DNA from: Caulobacter vibrioides
GTDB taxonomy: Bacteria > Pseudomonadota > Alphaproteobacteria > Caulobacterales > Caulobacteraceae
Direction of reading: 5' to 3'
Assembly: GCA_001449105.1 (NCBI GenBank)
Contig: LNIY01000106.1
Coordinates: 62,001 to 126,000 of the forward strand
Length of the DNA stretch: 64,000 bases
In this document: one piece after another, positions 32,861 through 41,866 of the stretch
Numbering within the stretch: the first letter of the stretch is position 1
How the letters are laid out: every line of letters starts with the position of its first letter
Notes under the pieces: model-generated
The model's input: the letters and a program-made list of their open reading frames with translations, nothing else
Databases searched by the model: none
Told to the model about the DNA's origin: nothing
Translations under genes and position numbers: made by a program

Positions 32861-35740
32861 ATGACTCATCTGCTCGCTCCCCGCCTCGCGCCCTGCGGTC
32901 CGGTCGTCGATCCCAAGGCGGCCGAACGCGCCCACGAGATGATCGCCAAGCGGGCCGGCGAGCGGATGGGCGTCGTCGACGCCGCCTGGCCGGCCCTGGC
33001 CCCGGTGTTCGCCGCCAGTTCCTATCTGGCGAGCCTGTCCCGCCGCGACGGCGTGCGCCTGCCAACCATCCTGGAAAGCGACCCGCAGGAGCGCCTGGCC
33101 GATATCCTGGCGGCCGCCCGGGCCGTCGCCGGCGAGCCCGACTTCGAGACCGCCCGCAAGACGCTGCGCGACCTGAAGGCCGACCTGCACCTGCTGACCG
33201 CGCTGTGCGACCTGGGCGGGGTCTGGGACCTCGACGCGGTGACCGGCGCCCTGACCCGCTTCGCCGACGCCAGCCTGCACGCGGCCCTGGCCCAGGCCGC
33301 CCGGGTCGAGGTGGCGCGGGGCGCCCTCACCCATGTCGGAGACGGGACCGATGGTCCGATCCCCGGCCTGTTCTGCATCGCCATGGGCAAGCACGGCGCC
33401 TATGAGCTGAACTATTCCAGCGACATCGACTTTTCGATCTTCTACGCGCCCGAGGTCCTGCCGGTCAGCGAGGGAACCGAGCCGCAGGGCGTGGCGGTGC
33501 GCCTGACCCAGCACCTGGGCCGGATGCTGGCCGAGCGCACCGGCGACGGCTACGTCTTCCGCATCGACCTGCGCCTGCGCCCCGATCCCAGCTCGACCCC
33601 GCCGGCCATGCCGATCGACGCGGCCTTGGACTACTACGAGAGCGTCGGCCAGAACTGGGAGCGGGCGGCCCACATCAAGGCCCGCATTGCGGCAGGCGAC
33701 ATCGCGCGAGGCGAGGCCTTCCTGGCCGAGCTGCAGCCCTTCATCTGGCGGCGCAACCTCGACTTCGCCGCCATCGCCGACATCCATTCGATCAAGCGCC
33801 AGATCCACGCCTACAAGGTGGACGAGCGGCTGGAGGCCAAGGGCGCCGACCTGAAGCTGGGTCGCGGCGGTATCCGCGAGATCGAGTTCTTCGTCCAGAC
33901 CCAGCAGCTGATCCTGGGCGGTCGCCATCCGGACCTGCGCAGCCCGCGCACGCTCGACGCCCTGGCCGCCCTGCGCGACGCCGGCCACGTGACGAGCGAG
34001 GACTGCGAGTACCTGACCGCCGCCTATCACGACCTGCGGGCCCTGGAGCACCGGGCCCAGATGATCGCCGACGACCAGACCCACAAGCTGCCGGAGTCCG
34101 ACGCCGACCGGAAGAAGGTCGCCGCCCTGTGGGGCCACGGCGTCCTGCGCAGCTTCGACGCCGCCGTCGGCAAGATGCTGAAGGGCGTCAACCAGCGCTA
34201 CGGCGCGCTGTTCAAGGGCGAGGAGGAACTGTCCTCGCGGTTCGGCAGCCTGGTCTTCACCGGCGTCGAGGACGATCCGGAAACCCTGGCGACCCTCAAG
34301 CGCATGGGTTTCTCCTCGCCCGAAAGGGTGGCCGCGACTATCCGCGGCTGGCACCACGGCCACATCGCCGCCACCCGCACCGAGCGCGGCCGCGAACTCT
34401 TCACGCGCCTTGCGCCGCGCCTGCTGGACGCGGCCAACGCCACCGGTGCGCCGGACCCGGCCTTCAACCGCTTCGCCGACTTCTTCGCCTCGCTGAGCTC
34501 GGGCGTGCAGATCCAGTCGCTGTTCCTGGCCCAGCCGCGCCTGTTCGAACTGGTGGTGCAGGTGATGGCCTTCGCCCCGCGCCTGGCCGCCACCCTGGCC
34601 CGTCGGCCCACGGCGCTGGACGCCCTGCTCGATCCGGCCTTCTTCGGGCCGATGGAGATGCCCTCGGAAGTCCCGTGGGATCCGGCCGAGTTCGAGCCCT
34701 CGATGGACGCGGCCCGCCGCCTGTTCCGCGACCAGGCCTTCCGCATCGGCGTGCGGGTGATGAGCGGCACGGCCGGCGCCCGCGACGTGGGCCGGGCCTT
34801 CGCCGACCTCGGCGACCTGATCGTCGGGGGCCTGGCGCCCGCCGCCCTGGCCGAGGTCGAGCGGCTGGGCGGAGCCTTCCCCGGCCAGGTGGCCGTGGTC
34901 GCCCTGGGCAAGGCCGGCTCGCGCGAGATGACCGCCAAGTCCGACCTCGACCTGATGACGCTGTACGCGGCCGACGCGCCGGCCGCGATGTCGGAAGTGA
35001 AGGGCTGGAGCGCCGACGTCTTCTACGCCCGCTTCACCCAGCGCCTGACCTCGGCCCTGTCGGCGCCGACGGCCGAGGGCACGCTCTACGAGGTCGACCT
35101 CAAGCTGCGCCCCTCGGGCAGCAAGGGGCCGGTGGCGGTCAGCTTCACCGCCTTCGAGGACTATTACGAGCGCGAGTCCGAGACCTGGGAGCTCCTGGCC
35201 CTGACCCGCGCCCGGGTGATCTGGGCCAGCTCGCCGCAGTTCAAGGCGCGAGCCGAGGGCGCGATCGAGGCGGCCCTGCGCCGTCCGCGCGATGTGGCCA
35301 GGACCGCCGCCGACGTGCTGGACATGCGCGAGTTGATGGAGCGCGAACGGCCGGGCAAGGGCCCCTGGGACCTGAAGCTGGAGCCCGGCGGTCTGGTGGA
35401 CATCGAGTTCATCGCCCAGTTCCTGCAACTGGCCCATGGCCCTGACGGCGGTCCGCTGGCGCAGAACACCGGCGAGGCCCTGTCGGCCCTGATCGCGGCG
35501 GGTCTCGCCGACAAGGCCTCGCTCAACGCGGCCCTGTCGGCCTGGCGGCTGGAGCAGGACCTGTCGCAGCTGATCAAGGTGGCGCTGGAGAACGGCGACG
35601 ATCCGGAAAGCGAACCCAAGGCCTTCCGGGCGCTGCTGGCGCGCGCCGGCCACGTGACCCAGTTCCGCTCGCTGAAAGCCAAGCTGGTCAAGGCCAAGGC
35701 CGAAGCCCGCGCCGCGTTCGAGCAGGTGGTCCGCGCCTAG
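32861..35740 (+). CDS. glnE: Bifunctional glutamine-synthetase adenylyltransferase / adenylyl-removing enzyme
   Basis: 959 aa from ATG at 32861 (an open frame to 32789 is rejected because it crosses the repressor operator). Two nucleotidyltransferase domains are visible: FCIAMGKHGAYELNYSSDID near residue 180 (adenylyl-removing) and VVALGKAGSREMTAKSDLDL near residue 690 (adenylylating). GlnE-specific stretches are GRGGIREIEFFVQTQQLILG and the second-half EPGGLVDIEFIAQFLQL. It switches glutamine synthetase off and on in response to PII. In many alphaproteobacteria glnE lies beside the degP two-component cluster; here that cluster is 17 kb away on the opposite strand. Confidence 0.96.
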   Translation: MTHLLAPRLAPCGPVVDPKAAERAHEMIAKRAGERMGVVDAAWPALAPVFAASSYLASLSRRDGVRLPTILESDPQERLADILAAARAVAGEPDFETARKTLRDLKADLHLLTALCDLGGVWDLDAVTGALTRFADASLHAALAQAARVEVARGALTHVGDGTDGPIPGLFCIAMGKHGAYELNYSSDIDFSIFYAPEVLPVSEGTEPQGVAVRLTQHLGRMLAERTGDGYVFRIDLRLRPDPSSTPPAMPIDAALDYYESVGQNWERAAHIKARIAAGDIARGEAFLAELQPFIWRRNLDFAAIADIHSIKRQIHAYKVDERLEAKGADLKLGRGGIREIEFFVQTQQLILGGRHPDLRSPRTLDALAALRDAGHVTSEDCEYLTAAYHDLRALEHRAQMIADDQTHKLPESDADRKKVAALWGHGVLRSFDAAVGKMLKGVNQRYGALFKGEEELSSRFGSLVFTGVEDDPETLATLKRMGFSSPERVAATIRGWHHGHIAATRTERGRELFTRLAPRLLDAANATGAPDPAFNRFADFFASLSSGVQIQSLFLAQPRLFELVVQVMAFAPRLAATLARRPTALDALLDPAFFGPMEMPSEVPWDPAEFEPSMDAARRLFRDQAFRIGVRVMSGTAGARDVGRAFADLGDLIVGGLAPAALAEVERLGGAFPGQVAVVALGKAGSREMTAKSDLDLMTLYAADAPAAMSEVKGWSADVFYARFTQRLTSALSAPTAEGTLYEVDLKLRPSGSKGPVAVSFTAFEDYYERESETWELLALTRARVIWASSPQFKARAEGAIEAALRRPRDVARTAADVLDMRELMERERPGKGPWDLKLEPGGLVDIEFIAQFLQLAHGPDGGPLAQNTGEALSALIAAGLADKASLNAALSAWRLEQDLSQLIKVALENGDDPESEPKAFRALLARAGHVTQFRSLKAKLVKAKAEARAAFEQVVRA

Positions 35741-35764
35741 CGACGGCGCCGGCCCCGCTCTGCG

Positions 35765-36127
35765 CTACAGCGGATCCAGCTTCAAGTTCCTCATGGTCGT
35801 GGCGAAGGCCTCTCGTGAGACGAAGGGGATATCCTTCACGGCGATCGAAAACCTTCCGTAGGCGCCCTCGATCTCGACCCTGGCCTGATATGAGCCGAGA
35901 AAGTGACGGGTCATCTGATAGGGCAGCTTTTGGCCGGTGAGCAGTCCGCGCCACCCCATCAGCCTGAGGTTCAGCACGCCGCCGGCTTTCTGATCGCAGA
36001 CCAGCTCGAGGCCGGCCGTGAAGTCGTCGGCTTCTCCGCGAAGAGTGACGACATACAAGCCCATGTGCTCGCCCCGGACGTAGACCACCTCGGCGGTGCT
36101 GAACGGTACTGGGCCGTAGTACGCCAT
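35765..36127 (-). CDS. Hypothetical protein, 120 aa
   Basis: From ATG at 36127, convergent with glnE (24-bp gap). Predominantly beta-strand-like, no signal peptide or helix, ending VSREAFATTMRNLKLDPL. Segments such as HMGLYVVTLRGEADDFTAGL and ARVEIEGAYGRFSIAVKDIP resemble a small beta-barrel or sandwich. I do not recognise the family. Codon use matches the surroundings and the opposite strand offers no better frame. Confidence 0.6.
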   Translation of the reverse strand: MAYYGPVPFSTAEVVYVRGEHMGLYVVTLRGEADDFTAGLELVCDQKAGGVLNLRLMGWRGLLTGQKLPYQMTRHFLGSYQARVEIEGAYGRFSIAVKDIPFVSREAFATTMRNLKLDPL

Positions 36128-36342
36128 GTCGTTTCCCCCTCAGCCGCTCGCTCTCCCGGTCGGTTGTCCCGATGGCGGCCGGCGATCCGTAGGGAGCTTC
36201 GCGGAGCGTCGTCTGTGCGCGCTCTCACAACGCTTTCGCCACAGCGAGCCGTCGCCGGCGCTGTCGAATCTCGGCGACGGAAAAGTCGCCGCGCCCCGTT
36301 GAAGCTTCCGAAGGACGGTTCATCCCCCTACCGGAGCACTCG

Positions 36343-36765
36343 ATGAAGACCCTCAAGATCCTGGTCGCCGCGGCCGCGATAGCCGCCGGCGCCGTCCCGG
36401 CCCTGGCCCAGACCAAGCCGGCCGGCCAGACCCTGGCCGCCTTCCAGGCCGAGCGCGCGGGCCAGATGCTGGCCAGGCTGGACGCGAACAAGGACGGCAA
36501 GCTGTCCAGGACCGAGTTCGAGGCCATGCGCCAGAAGAAGGCCGACGGCGCCCCGGCCCAAGACGCAAAGGCTCAAGGCGCGAGGGCTGGCCGCGGCGAG
36601 CGCCTGTGGGACCGGCTCGACGCCGACAAGGACGGCTTCCTATCGCGCGCCGAACTGGAGGCCATGGCCGCCAAGCGCTTCAAGCGCATGGACGCCGACG
36701 GTGACGGCGTGCTCACCTCGGCCGAACGCCAGGCCGGCGCCGGCAAGGCCAAGGCGGCGATGTGA
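36343..36765 (+). CDS. Exported EF-hand calcium-binding protein
   Basis: 140 aa with a signal peptide (MKTLKILVAAAAIAAGAVPALA). Three EF-hand loops with the usual Asp/Glu ligands: DANKDGKLSRTEF, DADKDGFLSRAEL and DADGDGVLTSAER. It is periplasmic or secreted and could sense or buffer calcium. It lies 34 bp before an ECF sigma factor on the same strand and may share its promoter and control. The 215-bp region before it holds no gene. Confidence 0.88.
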   Translation: MKTLKILVAAAAIAAGAVPALAQTKPAGQTLAAFQAERAGQMLARLDANKDGKLSRTEFEAMRQKKADGAPAQDAKAQGARAGRGERLWDRLDADKDGFLSRAELEAMAAKRFKRMDADGDGVLTSAERQAGAGKAKAAM

Positions 36766-36799
36766 CCGGCGGCATGGGCTGCGCGTGACGAGGTGAGGC

Positions 36800-37360
36800 T
36801 TGGCGAGCGAGGGGGAAGACCCCGACCTGGCGTTGCTGGAAGGCGTGGGACGGGGCGAACAGGCCGCCGTGCGACGGCTGCTGGACGCCCGCCTGCCGCG
36901 CATTCTGGCCTTGGCCCGGCGGCTTCTGGCCGATCCGGACGAGGCCCAGGACGTGGCCCAGGAGACTTTCCTGCGGGCCTGGAAGCAGGCGCCCTCGTGG
37001 CGTCCCGGCCAGGCCCGCTTCGACACCTGGCTGCACCGCGTGGCGCTGAACCTGTGCCGCGACCGGCTGCGGCGACGACGGGAGACGGCGATGGCGCAGC
37101 CTCCGGAGGTGGCGGACATCGCGCCGGACGGCGAAGGCGCGCTGCTGGGCGTCCAGATCGGCGGCCGCATCGAGGCGGCCCTGACCGCCCTGCCCGAGCG
37201 CCAGCGCGAGGCGATCGTGCTGTGCCACCACCAGGGCCTGGGCAACAAGGAGGCCGCCGCCTTGCTGGACGTGTCGGTCGAGACGCTGGAAGGCCTGCTT
37301 GGCCGAGGACGGCGCGCCCTGCGCGCGGCCCTGGCCGACCTGATGGAGGCGGTCAGATGA
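36800..37360 (+). CDS. ECF-family RNA polymerase sigma factor
   Basis: 186 aa from a TTG at 36800 with GAGGTGAGG upstream. Region 2 (LPRILALARRLLADPDEAQDVAQETFLRAWKQAP, given here as LADPDEAQDVAQETFLRAW) and region 4 (LPERQREAIVLCHHQGLGNKEAA, then DVSVETLEGLLGRGRRALR) are clear. It directs transcription of an extracytoplasmic-stress regulon, probably including this cluster. A membrane protein and a CnrX/Spy-like periplasmic protein follow, so control by a periplasmic signal is likely. Confidence 0.92.
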   Translation: MASEGEDPDLALLEGVGRGEQAAVRRLLDARLPRILALARRLLADPDEAQDVAQETFLRAWKQAPSWRPGQARFDTWLHRVALNLCRDRLRRRRETAMAQPPEVADIAPDGEGALLGVQIGGRIEAALTALPERQREAIVLCHHQGLGNKEAAALLDVSVETLEGLLGRGRRALRAALADLMEAVR

Positions 37361-37397
37361 CCATCCGGGCGATGAGCTTGAAGGAGGGCGCACGATC

Positions 37398-37829
37398 ATG
37401 ACCCCCGACCGCTTCGCCGAACTGGCGGCCGCTCACGGCGGCGACATCGGCCGCTGGCCGCAGGACCTTCGCGAGGCCGCCCGCGCGGCCCTGGCCGTCG
37501 ATCCGCATGGCCTGGGCGCGGTGCTGGCCGCCGAGGCCGACCTCGACCGGCTGCTCGACCTGGCCCCCGCCCAGGCCGTGGACGCCGCCCTGATGGGCCG
37601 TCTGCTGGAGGCCGCGCCCAGGCCGCGCCGCTCCGCGAACGCGTGGTGGGCGGGCCTGGCGGCCGGTCTTGGCCTCGCCGCCGCCACCGTGGCCGGGGTC
37701 GCCGTGGGCGTCGCCTCGGGCCAGGGCGACCGGCTCGACCGCCGGGCCGACGCCATACTGGCGGCCGCCTACGACCAGCCCGAGCCCGACGCGGCCGCCG
37801 AGGCCCTCGATGAGGCGACCGACCTATGA
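37398..37829 (+). CDS. Single-pass membrane protein, probable anti-sigma factor
   Basis: 143 aa. An N-terminal cytoplasmic part ([20 protein letters not shown]) is followed by one membrane helix ([20 protein letters not shown]) and a short acidic periplasmic tail. It lies between the sigma factor (37-bp gap) and the periplasmic protein (ATGA overlap), as CnrY-like anti-sigma factors do. The role is inferred from position and topology; no zinc-binding motif is visible. Confidence 0.7.
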   Translation: MTPDRFAELAAAHGGDIGRWPQDLREAARAALAVDPHGLGAVLAAEADLDRLLDLAPAQAVDAALMGRLLEAAPRPRRSANAWWAGLAAGLGLAAATVAGVAVGVASGQGDRLDRRADAILAAAYDQPEPDAAAEALDEATDL

Positions 37830-38344
37830 GCAACCGCCCCCTGATCGTCGCCCTGGTGGTCTCCGGCGCGCTGAACCTCTTCCTGGTCGGCGGCATCGCC
37901 GGCGCGGCCTGGATGCGCCAGGAGGCCCGCCGCGAAACGCCGGTCGCCGCCGCCCTGGCCCAGCGGCCGCCGCTGTGGACCGCCGGCCGCGACCTGCCGC
38001 CCGACCAGCGCCGGGCCCTGCGCCGCACCCTGCGCGAGGCCGCCCTGGAGAACCGCGCCGACGCCCAGGCCGCCCGCGCCGAGCGCCGCGCCGTGGTCGA
38101 CGCCATGGCGGACGGCCGCTTCGATCGCGCCGAGGCCGACCGCCGCATGGCCGCCGCCCGCACGCTGGAAAGCGGGGTTCGCGCCAAGGTCGACGGCCGC
38201 CTGACGGCCTTCGCCGAGAGCCTGCCGGCCGAAGAGCGCAAGGTGCTGGCCGAGGGCCTGCGCCGGGTCTACGCTCCGCGCCAGAAGCCGCGCGACGAGC
38301 CGGCCGGCGAGCGGCCGCGAAGAAAAAACCGCGAGGCCCCGTAA
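37826..38344 (+). CDS. CnrX/Spy-like periplasmic sensor protein (heavy-metal resistance family)
   Basis: 172 aa with an N-terminal membrane anchor ([20 protein letters not shown]) and a periplasmic four-helix-type domain rich in Arg, Ala and Glu ([59 protein letters not shown]), the pattern of the CnrX/CpxP/Spy superfamily. It overlaps the previous gene by four bases. It probably relays periplasmic stress to the anti-sigma factor. The C-terminal tail is very basic. Confidence 0.8.
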   Translation: MSNRPLIVALVVSGALNLFLVGGIAGAAWMRQEARRETPVAAALAQRPPLWTAGRDLPPDQRRALRRTLREAALENRADAQAARAERRAVVDAMADGRFDRAEADRRMAAARTLESGVRAKVDGRLTAFAESLPAEERKVLAEGLRRVYAPRQKPRDEPAGERPRRKNREAP

Positions 38345-38394
38345 CCAAACCGCGTCCGGCTCCGTATCTTCGACACTGCAACCGGAGACACGCC

Positions 38395-39333
38395 GTGCTG
38401 ATCCGCCACCGTCCCGACCTGACCGACAACGACGTCACCGACCGGGGGCTCTATCTGCGCCGCCGCGAGTTCATCGCCGGGGCGGCGGGCCTGGGCCTCA
38501 CGGGTCTGGGGTTGGCAGGCCTGGGCGGAGCGGCCGCGGGCGCAGCGCCGCTGACGTTCAGCAAGGGCTTCTCGACCACCGAGAAGCCGACGCCGAAGAA
38601 CGACATCACCAGCTACAACAACTTCTACGAATTCGGCGTCGACAAGGGCGACCCGGCCGAGAACGCCGGCAAGCTGAAGACGAGGCCCTGGACCGTCCGC
38701 GTCGACGGCGCCTGCGAGGCCCCCAAGACCTTCGACATCGACGACCTGATCAAGGCCAACAAGCTGGAGGAGCGGATCTACCGCCTGCGCTGCGTCGAGG
38801 GCTGGTCGATGGTGATCCCCTGGGTGGGCTTTCCGCTGAAGGACCTGATCGCCGCGGTGAAGCCGACTTCCAAGGCCAAGTTCGTCGCCTTCGAAACCCT
38901 GATGCGGCCCTCGGAAATGACCGGCCAGCGCTGGGACGTGCTGCAATGGCCCTATCGCGAGGGCCTGCGCATCGACGAGGCCGTCCATCCGCTGACGCTG
39001 ATCGCCGTGGGCCTCTACGGCGAGACCCTGCCCAACCAGAACGGCGCGCCGCTACGGCTGGTCGTGCCGTGGAAGTACGGCTTCAAGAGCATCAAGTCGA
39101 TCACGCGCATCAGCCTGGTCGAACGCCAGCCGCCGACGGCCTGGAACATCTCGGCGCCGCGCGAGTACGGCTTCTATTCCAACGTCAATCCGGCCGTGGA
39201 CCACCCCCGCTGGTCCCAGGCCACCGAACGCCGCATCGGCGAGTTCCGGCGGCGCGACACCCTGGCCTTCAACGGCTATGGCGAGTGGGTGGCGGATCTG
39301 TACCGCGGCATGGATCTGAAGCGGAACTTCTGA
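38395..39333 (+). CDS. msrP: Periplasmic methionine-sulfoxide reductase, molybdenum subunit
   Basis: 312 aa from GTG at 38395 with GGAGACAC upstream. Tat signal [18 protein letters not shown]. Molybdopterin-oxidoreductase fold with the Mo-ligand Cys in [18 protein letters not shown] and the conserved [20 protein letters not shown] and [12 protein letters not shown]. With the haem protein MsrQ it repairs oxidised Met in envelope proteins. It overlaps msrQ by one base and begins 50 bp after the CnrX/Spy-like gene, so it is probably in the same stress regulon. Confidence 0.95.
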   Translation: MLIRHRPDLTDNDVTDRGLYLRRREFIAGAAGLGLTGLGLAGLGGAAAGAAPLTFSKGFSTTEKPTPKNDITSYNNFYEFGVDKGDPAENAGKLKTRPWTVRVDGACEAPKTFDIDDLIKANKLEERIYRLRCVEGWSMVIPWVGFPLKDLIAAVKPTSKAKFVAFETLMRPSEMTGQRWDVLQWPYREGLRIDEAVHPLTLIAVGLYGETLPNQNGAPLRLVVPWKYGFKSIKSITRISLVERQPPTAWNISAPREYGFYSNVNPAVDHPRWSQATERRIGEFRRRDTLAFNGYGEWVADLYRGMDLKRNF

Positions 39334-40139
39334 TGGCGGACGACGTCGAAACCGCCAGTTCCTCCCCCGAGAAACGGGGGAGGTGGCGCGCTGCGGATAC
39401 GCGGCGTGACGGAGGGGGCGAGGGACAGAGCGCCGTGCGCGCCGCCGCCCCCTCCACCGCGGAGCCTGTCCTCGGGCGCGCGCTTCGCGCGACCCGGGGG
39501 CGGTCCCCCTCCCCCGCACGCGGGGGAGGAGCAGGAAGAAAACGCCCCTCCAAGGCCCGCGACAACCTCGTCTACGCCGCCGTCTGGCTGACCTGCGCCG
39601 CGCCGCTGGCGTGGCTGGCCTTCCGCGCCTTCACCGGCGACCTGGGCGTCAATCCGATCGAGACCCTGATCCGCCAGCTCGGCGTCTGGGGCCTGCGGCT
39701 CCTGCTGGTGGGGCTCGCCATCACGCCGGCCGCCGTGATCCTGAGAAAGCCGCGCCTTGCGCGCTTTCGCCGGACCATCGGCCTCTTCGCCTTCGCCTAC
39801 GTCTCGCTGCACCTGCTCAGCTACATCGGCGTCGACCTCTATTTCGACTTCGGCCAGCTGGTGAAGGACATCCTCAAGCGGCCGTTCATCACCCTGGGGA
39901 TGGCGGCGTTCGTGCTGCTGATCCCGCTGGCGATCACCTCGACCAACGGCTGGGTGATCCGCATGGGCCGGGCGGCGTGGAGCCGGCTGCACTGGCTGAT
40001 CTACCTGATCGTGCCGCTGGGCGTGGCCCACTACTACCTGCTGGTGAAGGCCGACCACCGGCCGCCGCTGGTGTACGGCGCGATCCTGGCGGTGCTGCTG
40101 GGATGGCGGCTGTGGCGAGCGACAAGATCCTCCCCCTGA
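39333..40139 (+). CDS. msrQ: Haem-binding membrane subunit of the MsrPQ system, with repeat-derived ends
   Basis: 268 aa from ATG at 39333, overlapping the msrP stop. The core from about residue 68 (KARDNLVYAAVWLTCAAPLA) is a normal six-helix MsrQ with haem His residues in SLHLLSYIG, SRLHWLIYLIVPLGVAHYY; it passes electrons from the respiratory chain or flavin reductase to MsrP. Residues about 9-67 are low-complexity Arg/Pro/Ser (SSSPEKRGRWRAADTRRD and on) and are encoded by a palindromic repeat. The last residues and stop (ATRSSP) come from a second repeat. Either the long N-terminal tail is tolerated in the cytoplasm or translation starts further in. Confidence 0.88.
   Translation: MADDVETASSSPEKRGRWRAADTRRDGGGEGQSAVRAAAPSTAEPVLGRALRATRGRSPSPARGGGAGRKRPSKARDNLVYAAVWLTCAAPLAWLAFRAFTGDLGVNPIETLIRQLGVWGLRLLLVGLAITPAAVILRKPRLARFRRTIGLFAFAYVSLHLLSYIGVDLYFDFGQLVKDILKRPFITLGMAAFVLLIPLAITSTNGWVIRMGRAAWSRLHWLIYLIVPLGVAHYYLLVKADHRPPLVYGAILAVLLGWRLWRATRSSP
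39357..39536. repeat. Palindromic repeat (family A relative) inside the msrQ coding sequence
   Basis: Outer arms TTCCTCCCCCGAGAAACGGG GGAGG and CCTCCCCCGCACGCGGGGGA GG are at the ends, with GACGGAGGGGGCGAGGG and GGCGCGCGCTTCGCGCGACC inside. The length keeps the msrQ frame open, adding about 60 codons. The flanks (ACCGCCAG / GCAGGAAG) would otherwise join the usual short MsrQ N-terminus. Confidence 0.8.
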
Positions 40140-40274
40140 AGGGGGAGGTGTCGGCGAAGCCGACGGAGGGGGAAGTCGGCGTGAAACCGGCCTACGCCTC
40201 GAAAGCTGAAAACGTCCCCCCTCCGGCCCTCCGGGCTACCTCCCCCAGAGGGGGGAGGATCCAGATAGGCGGGA
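40123..40274. repeat. Palindromic intergenic repeat, family A, copy 2
   Basis: Begins CAAGATCCTCCCCCTGAAGG and ends GGGGGAGGATCC then GGCGGGAG; both halves match copy 1 at 22294 almost base for base, while the middle 35 bp differ. The msrQ stop codon (40137-40139) lies inside it. It separates the convergent msrQ and dipeptidase genes. Confidence 0.88.
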
Positions 40275-40276
40275 GA

Positions 40277-41503
40277 CTACTTCGCAGCCCCCGCCGTCTT
40301 CGCGTACGCCTGCGCCTGGCCCAGCAGCCGCAGCACGTTGCCGCTCCAGATCGCCTCGATGTCGGCGTCGGAATAGCCGGCCGCCTTCAGGCGCGCGGTG
40401 ATCTTGGGCAGGTCGGCCACGTCCTCCAGACCCTCGACGCCGCCGCCGCCGTCCCAGTCGGCGCCGACGCAGACGGCCTTGGCGCCGCCGATCTTCAGCA
40501 CGTGGTTCATGCTGTCCATGAAGGTGTCGAAGTTGGCGCGGACCGGCGGGAACTTCTTGTCGAGCTCGGCGCGCTTCTTGGCGTAGGCCACGAAGTCGGC
40601 CTGGGTGGCGTCGTCGCCCGGTCCCCGGCCCAGGGCCTCCAGCGCCGCCTTGCGCTCGGGGCTGGGCGTTGAGGCGCGCAGATAGACCGAGTTGATGCAG
40701 ATCGCCCCGCCGCTTTCGGCGATGCGCTTGATGTGGGCGTCGTCGAGATTGCGCGGATGATCGAAGACGGCCCGAGCGCCCGAGTGCGAGGCGATGACCG
40801 GAACCTTCGACAGGGCCACGGCCTGATCGACCACGTCGTCGGAGGCGTGGCTGACGTCGATCAGGATCCCCAGGCGATTGGCCTCGGCCAGCCAGCGCAG
40901 GCCCAGCGGCGAGAAGCCGTTCCAGATCTTGCCCTTGGGGTCTGTCGAGCTGTCGGCGAACTGGTTGTTGCGGAAGTGGACCGGCCCGGCCATCCGCACG
41001 CCCGCGCCGTAGAAGGTCTGCAGCAGCGTCAGATCCTCGCCCAGCGGCCAGCTGTTCTCGATGCTCTGGAAGGCGAACTTCTTGCCGGACTTGGCGATGC
41101 GCAGGGCGTCTTCCGGCGTGTAGGCCAACTCGAACTTGTCGCTGTGGGCGGCCACCATCTCGCGGATCTCGGTCGCGCGGGTCAGGGCGAAGTCGCGGGC
41201 CTTGCGATAGCCCTCGGCGGTCAGGTCGCCCTGGCCGGTGTAGATCACGAAGAACCCGCCATCGAGACCGCCGTCGTTCATGCGCGGCAGATCAACCTGG
41301 CTGAAGTCCTGCGGCACGCTGTGGCGGTCGACCATGCTCCAGCCGGGCCGGGCGAAGTGCTCGGGGGTGTCCAGGTGGGTGTCCAGCGTCAGGATGCGCT
41401 CGTGCAGCGCCTTGTCAGCTTTGGAGACGGGCGCCTCGGCGGCGTGGGCGGCGGCGCCCAGCAGGGCGGCGGAGCCGAGGAGGACTGACAGCAGGCGACG
41501 CAT
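40277..41503 (-). CDS. Exported membrane-dipeptidase family protein (peptidase M19)
   Basis: 408 aa from ATG at 41503 (CCGGAG six bases upstream), with a signal peptide ending [11 protein letters not shown]19 features: [12 protein letters not shown] (first zinc HxD), [20 protein letters not shown] (binuclear-site Glu region), [15 protein letters not shown] and [11 protein letters not shown] (zinc His residues), and the late [16 protein letters not shown]. It hydrolyses dipeptides, possibly including D-amino-acid ones from cell-wall turnover, in the periplasm. The proline-rich promoter side is clear of other genes. Confidence 0.93.
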   Translation of the reverse strand: MRRLLSVLLGSAALLGAAAHAAEAPVSKADKALHERILTLDTHLDTPEHFARPGWSMVDRHSVPQDFSQVDLPRMNDGGLDGGFFVIYTGQGDLTAEGYRKARDFALTRATEIREMVAAHSDKFELAYTPEDALRIAKSGKKFAFQSIENSWPLGEDLTLLQTFYGAGVRMAGPVHFRNNQFADSSTDPKGKIWNGFSPLGLRWLAEANRLGILIDVSHASDDVVDQAVALSKVPVIASHSGARAVFDHPRNLDDAHIKRIAESGGAICINSVYLRASTPSPERKAALEALGRGPGDDATQADFVAYAKKRAELDKKFPPVRANFDTFMDSMNHVLKIGGAKAVCVGADWDGGGGVEGLEDVADLPKITARLKAAGYSDADIEAIWSGNVLRLLGQAQAYAKTAGAAK

Positions 41504-41597
41504 GGAACACTCCGGAACAGCTGATCGCGCCAAGCTCCGCAATGCCGGCGGCCCCGTCAAGGACATTAGATTTTCTTCGGACGATCGCCGCGTTCTG

Positions 41598-41861
41598 CTA
41601 GGGCGGCGGGCAGTCGGTGCGGACAGGCAGGCCGTCGCTGTAGGCGAAGTATTCGATACAGGTTCGCTGGCAGACCAAGGCCTCGCGCTTGCCGATGTCG
41701 GCCGCGTCGAGGAACTCGCTCAAGGTGGTGCGGCCATCGCCGTTCCAGTCCATTTCCGACCAGCCGTAGCCATTCTGCAGGGCGCCGACGACGAGCCTGC
41801 CGAAGAAGACGGCCGGCGGCGTCAGTACGGTGCAGGCGATGAGGACCAGGACCGCGCGCAT
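41598..41861 (-). CDS. Small secreted protein with one EF-hand-like loop
   Basis: 87 aa from ATG at 41861, 5 bp downstream of radC's stop on the same strand. Signal-like N-terminus ([20 protein letters not shown]), then [20 protein letters not shown], which matches a calcium-binding loop, and two C-terminal cysteine pairs (VCQRTC; TDCPPP). Function unknown; probably calcium-binding in the periplasm. Confidence 0.65.
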   Translation of the reverse strand: MRAVLVLIACTVLTPPAVFFGRLVVGALQNGYGWSEMDWNGDGRTTLSEFLDAADIGKREALVCQRTCIEYFAYSDGLPVRTDCPPP

Positions 41862-41866
41862 GGCCT

